The translations under genes were made by a program, and so were the position numbers. From positions 4,536,001-4,600,000 of the forward strand of contig NC_064007.1 of assembly GCF_932276165.1 (NCBI RefSeq): a stretch of DNA of 64,000 nt, written 5' to 3'. The notes under the pieces are model-generated. The model was not told the DNA's origin, did no database searches, and saw only the letters and a list, made by a program, of their open reading frames with translations. Numbering within the stretch: position 1 is the first letter of the stretch; the number at the start of each line of letters is the position of its first letter. Below are positions 46,301 to 59,685 of this stretch, piece by piece. The stretch comes from Plutella xylostella. Its lineage: Eukaryota; Arthropoda; Insecta; Lepidoptera; Plutellidae.

Positions 46301-49300
46301 TTTGATCTTGTTTAGTATTTTTGGTAGACATTGATTATAGTAAGATATTTCTGATTATATGAAGTGTCATAGGGTATTGGCAACATAACTGTTTTTAATG
46401 CAAGATAAAAAAAACATGTTAATTTTTATTCAGTTTAAAGGCTCAGACATGCGCAGCGTTTTGTTCTCCTAAATACAAAATCTATATTAGGTAGTACTCG
46501 TATGTACCAGGTCAGTAGCAAAATGGTAGCAAAGCTATTTAAAGTGTAAACAGAATGGTGTTTGTTCAAAATTTTGTTACCGCTGCAACCGGTTAACTGG
46601 TTAAAAGTTATTTTTTATACAAAAAATGCTAGTTTGTAATAATATTTCGCTGTTTTTATTATGTGAAGCGATAAAATATTTTTTATTCATGTCGGCCTTT
46701 CAGTTGCGGGCTAATTTAATATTTTATTCCTTTCCGCGGAAACTAACAAACCACTAATAGAAAAGCGTCAAACATGGCTGCCCGGAGCTCAGAATAAACA
46801 CTATTATCTTTTTAAATTTGGAACAGAGTGTCGTCAGAAAAATGAGCGCGCCAAAATAGCGGCTCCCGACGTAATCGAGTGTCGTTCTGGGGGTAGGAAA
46901 CACAATTATTTTTATGGCAACACAATTTTCTGTGGCTCATTACATGCATACCTCGCGTTATTTCTTACTGGCAACATTAACATGCCCAGGGTAGGGCACA
47001 CCTAATGTTGCTTGGACACGCGAACGGTTTTTTTTATTATTTCCCCAAAATTATATCCTATTTTCACACCAAAGAAGCGATGGCGTGTGTGCTGTTTAAT
47101 GTGTTGGGAGTAAAGTTCTCCGGAGTAGTTTACGGGGATTGCCATTGTTAGTTTAAACAACCTATATTTCTTATTTTTTGATATATTTAGGTAGCTTTAG
47201 TTCATTGTACCAAGTAGCTAACTTGGTACAAAGACTAAAACGACGATAGTGGCCGGTCAGTCAGATACTAATTGAGTCCCCATTAAATATCCAACATAAT
47301 ATTAAAGAACTTAAGTATATACAAAGAGTTAATAATATTATTTTATAAAAAAAAAATACACGGCAATATTTCTCAAATAACACAAACACACAATGAGTTA
47401 CGAAATGAATAACGTTTGCATTTAAAAAAAAAGCTTATCAGAACTTGGAACCTTTCCGAAGTGTGCATTAACATCCCTAATCTGGCGAATGACAGTAATA
47501 AATTGGAAATTTACGTAAAAATCCTATAAAAACGGTACACTTTTAATTTGTCTACAAATACAATTTTTTTTAGAACACGTAGGTACTTATTATTTTTATG
47601 CAGCTACCATGAGGCCTAGGTACTTATAGGAGTATTTCTTAGTTTTCAACGGAACTTTGTTTATTTTACGGCAAGCTCTATTTCAGGAACGATCAGCCTT
47701 CAAACATCCGTGAAAATTTCGTCCCTATAGTAATTTATAGTACGATTTAGATGAAGATACCGCGGGTTAAGTATGCAATATGTCAAATTGCCCGCTACTC
47801 TATTGTTTTTATTCGACTCAGTCACGCGAGCGCTACACGACTCAGGAATGTGGCTTCAACACTCTCTGTTTGTTGGGAAAAATGTTGTGTACCATCCACT
47901 GCTTTGTACACACCATCCATATTAACTCGTCACAGAATTTCTGAACTTGCCACTCTAAAACTAAGCTCTATGTTCGTTGTTTTAAGAGCAATAGCCGCTA
48001 AGCCAATCGCGTACACAGACGCCATTTTAATTAGCACCCCTTTTGATAGCGTCCAGAAATCAATCAACTTTAAACGCCGGAAAAAATGTAACAGCCGTTT
48101 TTGTTGTAAATTATACGGCTCGGCTGATCCGAACACCAGATTAGGGCTTAGCCCCATTTTTGTTGTTTCATTGGCACCCGATTGTCTCGCTAATGTTGGT
48201 TCTGTAACAACTTGTTTGATGGGAAAAGAGTTGGGAAAATATGGGGAAAATTTACGTATTTTACAATGGTATTAATAATGCGAACATGAACTAACTTTAA
48301 ATTTATCCTTGTACTGTCTGGCTCGTAGTTGTATTTGATGAATTTTTGACAGTTAGGGCCTTACCAAAAAAACTTAGACAGTATATTAACAGGTGTTTAG
48401 CGCTGTTGAACGCCTACAAAATCTGTATTTTTTTGTTTTAAACAGTGCTTTTGTGGTAGTACAGTTAACGTTTTCATTTGTGGTAAGTAATTAATGAAAA
48501 CTTTTGTTTTTTTATAAAATTACTGTCAGTAACGTTTTTTGCTGATCGCTACAAACCCTAACAGTGAAGTTAGCCGGGCTAAATTACCCCACGACTCAAA
48601 CAGCCATTTCTGAGCATAATGTGAAAATGAACGTTCAGTAATCGCGGGAACAAGAGCTGGAATCAAAGTGACACGTCCCCAGCGACTTTTGAATTCCGAA
48701 CAAACGTTTTGGCGCGAACAGAGCTGGTTGTCAAGCAAGATGGCGGCCAGGCCGACAGCACGATATCGCGCCAATTCTTTTGTGCCACCTCAGCGGATAT
48801 ATCTTCTGGGATCCCGATTCCGATCCGATTCGAAATGGACAAGCTAATCCCGCTATCGTTTGTACGGAAATGTGGTGAAAAATTCCAAACCTTACTCTCT
48901 AGAGTGGTTTTTTAAAGCCGTCGCTCCGTTTGAAAAGTTTAAGTGGGGTTCGGAGATAAACGGTTCGAATGAGGTTAAGGACCGACGAGGTTTAGTTGTT
49001 GTCGTCCGGAAATCGATTGGAGATGTTTGTCTACGTCGGTATAGGTGTGAGGGGTAAATAAGACACTCCCTCATCGAAGAGGGTTCACCTTCATTTTTCG
49101 TCATAACCCGAGGGTATGTAGCAGATTGAATTACGTCAACGCTAGATTGTCTGCTGGCCCTGTGTGGGTGGAACGCGCGTCAACTAAATGGGCCAGTTAT
49201 ATTGATTGATCAAGAGTCGCCTATCTCAAGACGGCAGTGTATGTATATGCGTTTAGGCAGTGCATTATATATACGTTTTCAAGGATTTTCTTTGCTAAAT

Positions 49301-50683
49301 TCAGCCTTTTCTAGAGCTTAAACTCACTATGTGCTTTAGGACTTAGGTCATTACTAGTAGGTAAAGTTCCTGACAGCCCGAACACATTAAATACGAAACT
49401 TTTTTATAAATAAATACTCACCCTGTTTTTTTAAATTTAACTAAATCATGAATCGTCTTGGTGTTTTACATAATTAGATTTACATTAACCTGCCGATGCA
49501 ATAGCAAGCTCACTGATAAAATTGCCCTGTACATTATACTTACATGTATATGCCTATATAATAATATGCATCTATGTATATAATAATATGAATCGCCCCA
49601 AACGGAAACTATTGGACCGAAACTCTATTACTACTTCTTAGCAACTGCCGTTGTGGCAACCCTATGGTATTCAACAAGGGGTGCCTTAACGCCCCTGGCA
49701 ATTTCTTCCACTGCGGCTTCAAATATTATTTCTCACATTAGGATGTAACTGTAACCCATTTCTTCACGAAAGACAAAGGGGATTTTTCTGCAAATCTCCC
49801 GGGTATTGCCGTTATTGATTAACATTTTTAATTTAGTTTGTGGAATTATCACTGTTATGCTGTAATATTAAGAAATTGTCCAAAGTGGTAAAATTAAGGA
49901 GGTTATTTTCTGTAATTTTCTTCATCTTCATAAATTATCTTTCATGATACCTACCTACATATATAGGTGCTTATTTTGTTTAATTGAATAACTTGTAATT
50001 ATAAGAATGAAAATAAAATATGTAAGTAAAAAGTAAGAGATACTTGTAGTACTTATACATATTTTAATTTTCAAATTACTGTTCTTATCAAAAAGTCCCT
50101 GAACAGAACATAGCTACGTATATCAGTATACACGACTAAATTCGTAGCCATTGCAGTAGCTAGCATCTCAACTAAACCGAAAACAGCGTCGCTCGTAGCT
50201 CGAACTATAAACAGCAAGACAGTTTAACATCAAAGAACTATATAAATTAGATTACCGGCTTTTTCCTAGCGCACCAAACGTGGCGAACCGATGGGCGAGC
50301 GTTCTACGTCGAACAACTCTATGTTTTCGATTGCAACTAACTTTGTTAAGCTTCCTTCAGTCGAACGGAAAACGGGCCCATTCAATGCCTTTTGTCCTTT
50401 GAATCTATCTTTGCAATTTGCGCTTTTGAGGTTAAGTCGTTGCATTAAGGTATGTTATTGTCTGCAGTTTTAATGGTAGGAACGATCTTAAGAAGTGTTT
50501 TGATAGTGAATCGGCGGTGTCTAGAGATAATAGAATTTTCTGGAACAAAATCGTAAATTGAAGACGTAATTATTTGATAGTTTTAAACTGCTTGGTTTAT
50601 TTGTTTATTTCTGCATGGTAATTTTATTATGGAGCTTAGTTTCTCCACCTTCAAGATAGGTGTTAAATTTAAATAAAGAAAGT
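46301..50683. other. Unassigned 4.4-kb stretch
   Basis: Contains a 174-codon ORF (47751-48275, +), the longest ORF here that is not part of a transposable element. I do not recognise it: there is no signal peptide, no domain and no nearby splice structure, and its composition is rich in Ser, Leu and Arg. It also overlaps a 75-codon minus ORF. GATGGCGGCC-type words occur at about 48740. No other gene is supported. Confidence 0.4.
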
Positions 50684-50730
50684 CTGGGTTGAAAAACCTG
50701 CTGGGTTGAAAAACCTGCTGGGTTGAAAAA
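50684..50730. repeat. Tandem repeat, 17-nt unit
   Basis: The unit CTGGGTTGAAAAACCTG occurs twice in full and once partly (50684-50700, 50701-50717, 50718-50730). Confidence 0.85.
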
Positions 50731-53400
50731 ACACATATACGAAGTCTTTGATTATATACTGGGTTGTAAATGGTCGAAGTACGAAGTATATAAAAAAAAT
50801 CTGTATGTCAATTATGTGAACAACATGAAGAACAATTTTATATTCAAAAATAAATGTATTCTGCAATATTACTAAGTATAGTAAGTACCACCCTAGAAAG
50901 GAAAACAATTTCCAAAAAGCCCGTCGGTGAGGCTCACAAACAAAAGTTTCAACTGTACCTACGTCTTAATTGGCACAGAAATGCCCCGAGGACAACTTTT
51001 CAAACTATCGACATTCTATCTTTGACCGTTATTTCTTAGGCAGGAGCGAAGCAAGATAAAATTCACTCCAAAATATCCTAAATACGTGACTCGATCGACG
51101 TTTTGTTGCTTTCAGATAGAAACATACTACAGGCGGGCATGTCACATTGAAAATGGCGGTAATCCCCTTTCCCGCCACTTCTCGTGTCTCCTTTTATTCC
51201 TTATTTGTTTTTTTAACCACACACAATTTCCCGCCCTTTTTATATAAGGGCATCACTTCCGCCCATTAAAAAGAAAAATAAAGGGACGTAGGAACCTCTA
51301 TGGTTTAGTGTAAATCTTTGCCCTTTTGTTCCTAAATAATAACGTTAGGCCAAAAGTTATTTTCTTTTTCACAAAGCTTGCCGTGTAATCGATTCGCGTT
51401 CCATTCAGCCTACGGTTTCCCGCCATTACTGGCATTTGCACAATATTAACCTGGCCTAATCGAGGCCGAAAAAAGAAAATTCGTTGTTTTTTTTTCTTTC
51501 CACGACAGTAGGTAATTTGTAGTGCGTAATGCCAGAGTCGTTGGTGAAATATGAGCGTGATAAGAGGAATTTCGTTTGCTATAATTTTTACTGCCGCAGG
51601 TTATTTATGTGGCCAGCTCGTTTGTGTTTTAATGCTGACCGCTTTATTATACGGTGAGTGTTCCGGGGGGTGCGATTAGGTTGGCTTTGGCTAGTTTTAT
51701 AGAAATATGTTTGATAAGTTTAGTTGGAAAAACAACTCCTTTAAATTTTTCAATACATTTTATCGTTCGTAAGTACTGATTTGTCGTTTTAAGACTCAGA
51801 TATGGCTTACAAAACGTAAAATGTGGGAAGGTTACTGAACAAAAAAACCTTACATTTTAATTATAATAATAACCACATCAATACGAGAAACATTAATTAA
51901 TCCAGCCACAGTAATAATACTAAAACAGTGACTTCCGGTTGACCACATCACCGGAAATAGAGCTGAAACAGTAGGTACTTCATGGTTGTAGAGGTAGAGA
52001 GTATAGCTGATAGACTAGGTAGAGTATAGAAGACTCGTTAAAACTTTTTAGTAATTGGTAGTAGGTATATCGCTGACAATATTTTCTGCTCAACTATTTT
52101 TATCTGAGCCCAATAAGCATAATATTATGTTAGACACAATCACAAGACACAACTAATACGGTACAATAAAATCAGTCAATGCAGTAACGCCTACAAAAAA
52201 AATACGTGTGAAAACAAAAGAAGCCCGAACAAGCGTTGGTAACCACTCGGTTCCGGCTTGAGATCTGGTTACCAGCCGCGGTACGGTTACAACCGCGACA
52301 CCCAACACTGGCCGCGAGGAACATCTCGCGGTTTTGAATATGGAATCAGGTGGAGGCGTTCTGTTTTTAAATTTATGCTTGTAGTGGGTTCTTAGTAGGT
52401 AAACGTTCATTAGGTACGGATTATATGAAATTCATGTCATGTCATGTCATGCTGGCCATAAGCCATATTATGGGACATTGAAGTGGTAAGTTATGTTTTT
52501 TGTAATATCACTGTTATGTTATTTTAAATTTTAATGGTTTGACTATACTTAGTAATTACCGACACATTATTCTGATCACACTTTGCCCAGTTGTGTAAAA
52601 GACTTTTGTACAGTCATCCCTACGGCCACTTCCAAATTCCAATCAGTATTTTGTGTATAGAAAACCTAAACATCAATTAAAATGTTCAATAACAAAGCTG
52701 TACATTTCGCCTGGACCCTGGAGCCCGTGGGACCACAAAATCGATGTAAGCGAGCTAACAATGGAGGTTTTTGCACAAAAACCGGACAAACAGCAAAAAA
52801 GTTGCAAAAAATGCCAACCGACCGGGCTAACCGGGGATTGGCTTTTTAGGGTCGCTGCCAACTCGACATGGTATTGTAATTTGGAATTAATAAGAAAATA
52901 AATTAGTTCTTTGTACTTAAGTTGATTTCAGTTATTCTAAAGAATGTTGGAGTTCCAAAACACTACCAATTTATTACATTCCTACCAACATAAAATTGTA
53001 TGCAAGAACAGTGTTATTCTAATAGATGTTAATAATTCTATACCATTGCCAATTAATAACATTGCCAACCAACATAAAAATGTAACCCTAAACCTATTAA
53101 GAATTTGTCTATTTTTACGTAGGCGGTGTGCGATCTGTAGGCGAGGAAAGTTTCGATAGCAATCACTAATGGCGCGATGGACGTAGGCGATAAACCTCAC
53201 GCCATATTGTCTGTGCTTGATCGTGCCTTATCAGAGCCTTGACCAATCGGAAGACGAGTCGGAGTTCAGAAATGTTGATTAAAATAGTTATGTAGAACAG
53301 ATTTCTGTTGGTAAACTACCTGACTATCTGTTAGTTCCGTTTAAAATTTTCGGATAAGTACTTCGCACACGTTTTGTACACACACTTATATGTTATACAT
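50731..53400. other. Unassigned stretch
   Basis: No gene recognised. ORFs at 52153-52410 (-) and 52653-52901 (+) have no domain features. CATGT pentamers repeat at 52433-52450. Confidence 0.4.
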
Positions 53401-53612
53401 ATAGCTGTTCCCGCGCGCTTCGCTTCGCCTTAAAAAGTTTTTCCCGTGGGAATTCCGGGATAAAAAGTAGCCTATGTTCTTTCCCAGGGTCTAGACCGTA
53501 TGTGTACCAAGTTTCATTAAAATCCGTTCAGTAGTTTTGGCGTGAAAGAGTAACAGACAGACAGACAGACAGACAGACACAGTTACTTTCGCATTTATAA
53601 TATTAGTTAGGA
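53401..53612 (-). mobile_element. Lep1-like Helitron, copy 5
   Basis: Reverse orientation. The 3' end reads ATAGCTGTTCCCGCGCGCTT, so the terminal CTAG is mutated to CTAT. The 5' end is intact (TTAGTTAGGA). The (CAGA)n tract has about six units. Confidence 0.85.
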
Positions 53613-53945
53613 TATTTGTGGAATAAAGTATTATTATAATAATGATTATTATGTACCTATTACATAAAATCGATACAAAAGCGTCGAATTGGTCATGCAC
53701 CGCGTGTAAAAGGATTCTGATACAAGGTACGGTCGCGTGTAACCCGAGAATTAACACTTCTACTCGGCGCTTACGTTACTTGGCTTCCTAAATACCCGCC
53801 TTACATTGTACTTGTATTGATACGATGTCACCGGCTACTGCGCAGGAGAACTTGACACCGTATAGCTTTTGATACGTCAGTTAATGCGGCTAAATTAGGT
53901 AGGTCCGTGATTTAATAAACATGTACAAATATTCTTACGTTTAAA

Positions 53946-54065
53946 GGGTGACTTGCACAGCATTAAAACGTATTTAAATATATTGCTCGCTTGCTTTGAC
54001 AGTATAGTGACAGAGCGAGACAGCATCAGATTTAAATTCGTTTAAATGTCTAGTGCAAGTCACCC
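53946..54065. mobile_element. MITE family B, copy 2
   Basis: GGGTGACTTGCAC at the left and GTGCAAGTCACCC at the right, with an inner GCTCGCTTGCTTTGACAGTATAGTGACAGAGCGAG palindrome. It has the same layout as the other two copies but is more diverged inside. The left flank is AAA and the right flank TTA. Confidence 0.8.
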
Positions 54066-55187
54066 TTAGTTTTAAAATAGCGTCAGTACACTAAATTTTA
54101 TGAAGAGTTATCAACTTTTTTCGTTAGCTGAATTGTTGTGTATTCTGTCTTCTACAAATACATAAATGTCTACTGTGTTGTATTCAAGTCTGCTTTAAGC
54201 ACTGTCTTAGGTAGCTCTAGAACTAATTTAATTAAATGCATTTTTGATAAGGTTCTGTTCAACTAGAATTTTACGTTTCATATATGTATTATATTCCGCT
54301 CTCTAATCGTTTGATTGTAACTTACATAACTTGACATTTACGACCGGCCAATAAACACGATATAGAAGGATTTTATGTAGTGAAGGCTTAAAATTATTTA
54401 TAACACTAAAGTAGGATTTTATTTTCGGCCTAATCTTATTTCGAGGGTGTGTTGTCGGCATTTCCGTGCACAGTATATGTAATAATTCACCTTAGCAAGA
54501 TAAAGTTATTTATTTTTAGCCAAAGTCACAAGCTTTAGCGTTTTAAGCTGTTCAATAAATAATTATGTTTGCTTCTGTGCCCTTACCTACAGGGTAGGCA
54601 GACTGTTCTGATAATCAAAAATATAACGTTTTGGCCATAAACCAAAGAGAACTTTGAAGGAGCTACAAAAAGACCTATGCTTGCACTGATGCACCAATAG
54701 ATCTATGGACCCAATTAACTCACTGATCAGGGACACAGACCGCTCCTCGGCCAACAATAACTTGAAAAACCTTTATTTGCAAACTCTAAAGTACAGGAGA
54801 AGTCAAAAAGTCATATGAGTAAAAAAAGTTTCCTATTTCGGCATAGATGGAAGACCCAGGGAGAGGCCATTGCCCAGTAGTTACCTAGTTACACACAATA
54901 GGTTAATAATAAAAAAAACGCAATATCTCAACGCTTAAGCCAGGGCCGCACTCAGTATCACAAATTGTATAACCGGACGTGAAAATAGGCCCCCTCAAGA
55001 AATCGGGTCCCCCAAGGCCCGAGCCCCGATTGTGCAGAAATCTTATTTGACACCCCCCCGCCCCCTCCCACATCCTTCACACCGATTTTTTCTTCTACGC
55101 TAGTTGTGTGGCCAGCCGTGTTTTATTGTTGGGCTTTTAGTTAGAAAGGTGTTAGAACTTTTTGGTGGTGATTTAAAAAGAAACTTA
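54066..55187. other. Mostly unassigned; RTE remnant near 54843-54887
   Basis: GATGGAAGACCCAGGGAGAGGCCATTGCCCAGTAG resembles a worn RTE C-terminal coding end (GGAGAGGCCTATGTCCAGCAG). Nothing else is recognised. Confidence 0.35.
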
Positions 55188-55307
55188 GGGCGTCTTGCAC
55201 AACAAAGTTAATCAAAATTAAATCTATGACCTCTTGCTCTGACATTATACTGTCAGAGCAAGAGACAAACTATTTAATTTTATTTAACTTTGTTATGCAA
55301 GTCACCC
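55188..55307. mobile_element. MITE family B, copy 3
   Basis: GGGCGTCTTGCACAACAAAG at the left and TTTGTTATGCAAGTCACCC at the right. The inner palindrome CTCTTGCTCTGACATTATACTGTCAGAGCAAGAG is nearly the same as in copy 1, in opposite orientation to it. TTA flanks both ends. Confidence 0.85.
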
Positions 55308-55848
55308 TTAATGTAGGTTTTTTAAATATATTTTTTCTGCAATATTTACGTGATTTCGATCATAATTAACTAAGGTATACGTTGAACCAACTTAAACTAA
55401 TAGCCAACCAATGTAGGTAGGTATATTTGATATATACGCATCTTCAGCATCATAATATGTTTCAAAAAAGTATTCACTATAATATCACCCTCAGTAAAAA
55501 CCCATTTATTTCAAGAGCAGAAATGTCTCAACAAAGAAAACATCAGGAAATTCGTCCGGATATTGGAGAATCCGACGTAAATCGGCCGCCATCTTGAATT
55601 AGCCAGCCAAAAGAAAAATGGCGGGAGTTATTCATGTTGCCACTCCATACGATACGTGACCGAGGGTGCATATCGTACGGAACCGTTAAAAAACCCTTGG
55701 GGTCCCGCGGACCCCTGGAATTGTTAACTATAATAATGGGTAGTCTGATGTGCACAGTGATTGGTCATTATTCTGTGGTGCGAAAGGGCGTTCAATTTCT
55801 AATGTTTATGATTTTATTTTGCAAGTGTGCTCTCTTCAGAATCCTTTA
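55308..55848. other. Unassigned stretch
   Basis: No gene. Overlapping ORFs on both strands (55543-55755 -, 55634-55888 +) are likely chance. Confidence 0.4.
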
Positions 55849-56053
55849 CAGTGCGACAAACTTATCTGTTCCGTTGAGAGCGAACTAAATTGATCCATAT
55901 CTCATTACTTACTAATGAATTGTATATTGTAAAAGATTAGATGGGTTTATTAACACCGCAAGAGCGAATTAACAATACGAAATATTCTAGAAATAAGAAA
56001 TATTAGACATTTATGTGAGCTGTCACACCGGAACAGATAAGTTTGTGGCGCTG
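55849..56053. mobile_element. MITE, CAGTGCGACAAAC ends, TA flanks
   Basis: Left CAGTGCGACAAACTTATCTG and right CAGATAAGTTTGTGGCGCTG are inverted repeats of about 25 bp with two mismatches. TA lies outside both ends. The AT-rich interior has no ORF. Confidence 0.8.
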
Positions 56054-59000
56054 TATTTAAAATAATATTACAATCGACAGGTCCATTACTCTAGGTTCAC
56101 TGGTGTGGATGCCAACATTATTACTGTCATATCACTAGGATCGTTTCTGCCTATCGCTATAAGCCCTTTCCTCAAATTCCAGGTATCCATTTGCGTTTAC
56201 CTGAATAAATTTCCGGTTCAGGTCCCTTTGTTTATTTAAAACCACTTCATGTGAATTGCCCAAATATATGTATTACCTTGTATTATACATACTCCCTTTA
56301 TATGTGCATGGAAGGATTATACATAAAATTATCATTGCTTACATAATCTTCTGGAATCACGACGATATATTTTAAACTCTTATAAGATCATTATAAGTAC
56401 CATGTATATTATGTACAATTCGTCACTTTAAAAAACAGGAAGCTAACTTTTGTGCCGACAAAAACATAAGGCACACTAACATCGGTATAAAACAATACCA
56501 CTCCTGAATTTCACTACGAATTATTCACTTACGTGGTTATACGTAGGTGGCTAAGTATCCACCACATAGGTACCTCCGTTTATCCTCTCTCGTATGAGGC
56601 GAGTTAAAAGTCACGTAAAAATTTAACAATTCGCAAAAGTTTAGGGTAGAATATCCAGTAACCGACTGTTTTTCAGAGTTTTGTGGAAAATATGCAAATT
56701 CGCATAATTAAATCGCAGGACGTATCTCCAGCTCCCAAATTGCTGAAGGTTTTATTTTCATTGCGATAAAACTTTACGCTCTTAATTTAGCTTAGTTTTG
56801 CATGTTTTAAAAAAAGATTTAGATAGCCATAAAAATGCAAAAGACTTTTTGTTTTTGCCCGAAAAAAATAGCATAAGATAATTGCTTTCCGACAAGCGCC
56901 ACTTCGAAATGCTGATTAAAAATACTGACTGAAAAATTATGAAAATTATTCCGCATACTTACAGACAGACGTCACTTTAAAAAATGGTTCGAATACTTTA
57001 GTATCTCCGATGGAACTGTCATAATTCATAATTATTAAAATTTACCACTGAATTTACTGATTTGTATGATGGGCAGGTTACCTTAATAATTTAGGGAATG
57101 AATTTAAAAAGTTACTTACCTATGTATTTTAAAAACACTCAAGAAACTCCTTTCGCAGAGGTGGAGGCAATCTTACACACATCGTGAACAAGATCGTAAA
57201 TACACTATAAAGAGGGGTTTTCAATTCGTCGCCCGCATCCTATTGCGTTTTAGTGATGCTCGAGGATGTCATAATTTACTATCGATGGGGGACCGACTTT
57301 GGAAGACGGTTGTGCCATCATCGACTATCGAATGATTTACGGGGTATGTGTCCATTTTTTTAGAACAATTTTGTCTGCAGTGACTATAAAGCCGTCGGTT
57401 ACTAATAATTAAAAAATTCAAAAAATATGAATACATTTACTATTGAAGAATAGTGTGTATCCCATCATACTTAGTAACTTTTATTTTTACTGTTGTACGT
57501 CAACACGAGGCTTTTAGCACATCAAACACGCATCGCCGATTCGGAAAACATTTTTGGACCAATCAAATGCTCCCGGAGAGCAAAAGCGCCAGTTTTCAAC
57601 CATAAAAATCTGTACGGATTAACTGTCTAAAACTATCCAAAAATGGATACCGAAAGGGATTTGCCGTCCATTTCGGAAAGCTTTATCAGTTAGTTTATGC
57701 TTTACAATATTTACCGAACTGCCGAATCACGAACCGACGCGATAATAAAATTCCGTATAATCCGTTCAGTGGAACGCTAATGCAGATACCTACTGGATTA
57801 ATGACAGACGAAATTAAATTCACCAGGAACCCACAGTTCCACCAATATTGCTACCCGTGTGCAGTTAAATAAGCTTTTAACAAAAACAGACCGTATTATA
57901 CTAAGGTTTGCGCGTATTTTCGCGTTGTCCCCGCCTCGCCTGCACGCTTCATCGGTCGGGTGTCAAATGACAATCGCATGTTTTTCGCTAACAAGGTACA
58001 CATAATACGGCCCTGTTTCACATCTGCACCCACGTTGTCCGACTTTGAACTCTATGTGGCAAGAAATAAATAGTATGTTAATCGTGGATACAAGTTTGTA
58101 TCCTCTTTTTGGAGGGTAGTTTAATTTTATTTTGTGTGTCGCGAGTGTGGGATAATTGTGTTCGTGACGGCTCGCGCTAAATAATAACAAACTGAGGAAC
58201 CCCGAGGAAACTTCGTTAATTATTTTGCTCCAACAATCATTGATCCCGGCGAATGCTTCAGCGCATTGTGTTTTCAGGTTTTCCACAAAACAAAATTTGT
58301 TGCCATCAAAGGAAAAATTGATATCGGTACCGAAATTAGCTCTTTGTTTTCATCAAAAGGATGAAAAATTCCTTTGAAAAGAAAATGAGGGGCCTAATTT
58401 TTCAAACATTCCAATTCTTGCCATATTTTCTCACCTTGGAAATTAACGAGCTCTGTGGAAAAAAAGACCTTTTTCGAGATAGCTCCTAAATTGTTTTTGA
58501 CCCTTCAGGAGTAAGTCTCAGTGGACAGAACATTATCTATAAATCATTTTTATTATCAGCTCCCCTTAACGCCCTAACTCAAGGGGGGTGACTGGCAGTT
58601 TTCAAGATCTAAATGGTGTAGGTGCTATTTTTTGCCAGTTAGTAGTTTTCTCTACATTTACTGAATGTATTGTAATGTAATGTTCGGAGCGGGGGAAAAG
58701 GTCGACTGAAGATAAGCATCTGAACAGCCGATTCTATCCTTCATCTAAATTGTAATGTCATATTTGTTTAGTTTATAATGCAATGTTTTAATATAGACGA
58801 TTATTATTAAACTTAGTTCCTATTAGCCTGGAAATAATAATGAAACATAACATTCATAAATGTAAATAATGAATGGTATGGATTTATGTATATTTTTGCT
58901 TGGTACACCGCATTCACTAAAACAAACTTTGCCAACATTCAGTTTTCAACTACCAATATTAACATTTATTTGTACATTGAAACGGTGCAATTCCATAGAC

Positions 59001-59466
59001 ATATTTATTTAACTTTGATCTCACGTCAAGCGTTCCGAAACCATCGGCAAAACAAACACGAAATTGAAGACAAACGAAAAAGTGCTGAGCCGTCGGTTCA
59101 TAATCAATTTTTGTGCGTTTCACCAGCTGGGAAAATATACAGATGGGCTGAAAACAAAACACTACATCCAACGGTGGCCAGACCTGTAGTAAACAATTTA
59201 CCTTTCAAACAATCCCAGCAAGGGAAGTTTAACAAGGCAAAGTGCACGGAGAGGAAATGTTTACAGTAGAAGGTGTAGTGGATGATAATAAATCTGCTGA
59301 AATTAATAACAATTTCTGACAGATCGTTTACGCTGGTTCGTGCTGAGTCATAGTCAGAAATTAGGGTGTAATGCACCTTTCGACGCACGATCTGCGTATG
59401 ATAGGAGTATCGACTTACAGAGTTTATTACGTATAACATAAAAATCTGTTCTTATAAATCCTTACT
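56054..59466. other. Unassigned 3.4-kb stretch
   Basis: ORFs at 57963-58286 (-, 107 codons) and 58886-59269 (+, 127 codons) are not recognisable and are doubtful. No exon-like structure is supported. Confidence 0.4.
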
Positions 59467-59685
59467 TCCTTACTAATATTATAAATGCGAAAGTAACTGT
59501 GTCTGTCTGTCTGTCTGTCTATCTGTTACTCTTTCACGCCAAAACTACTGAACGGATTTGAATGAAATTTGGTATACATACTGTCTCTGGGTCTAGACCC
59601 TGGGAAAGAACATAGGCTACTTTTTATCCCGGAATTCCCACGGGAAAACTTTTTAAGGTGAAGCGAAGCGCGCGGGAACAGCTAG
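59467..59685 (+). mobile_element. Lep1-like Helitron, copy 6
   Basis: Starts TCCTTACTAATATTATAAATGCG and ends GCGCGGGAACAGCTAG before T. (TCTG)n has about four units plus one TCTA. The body is nearly the same as copy 1, with a small change (CTGTCTCTGGGTCTAGACCC). Confidence 0.85.

Noticed and set aside
51230..51290. TATA-like TTTATATAAGGG as a promoter
   Set aside because: No gene follows, and such words are expected by chance in AT-rich DNA.
58886..59269. 127-codon ORF
   Set aside because: No domain, overlaps minus-strand ORFs of similar length, and has no splice or promoter context.
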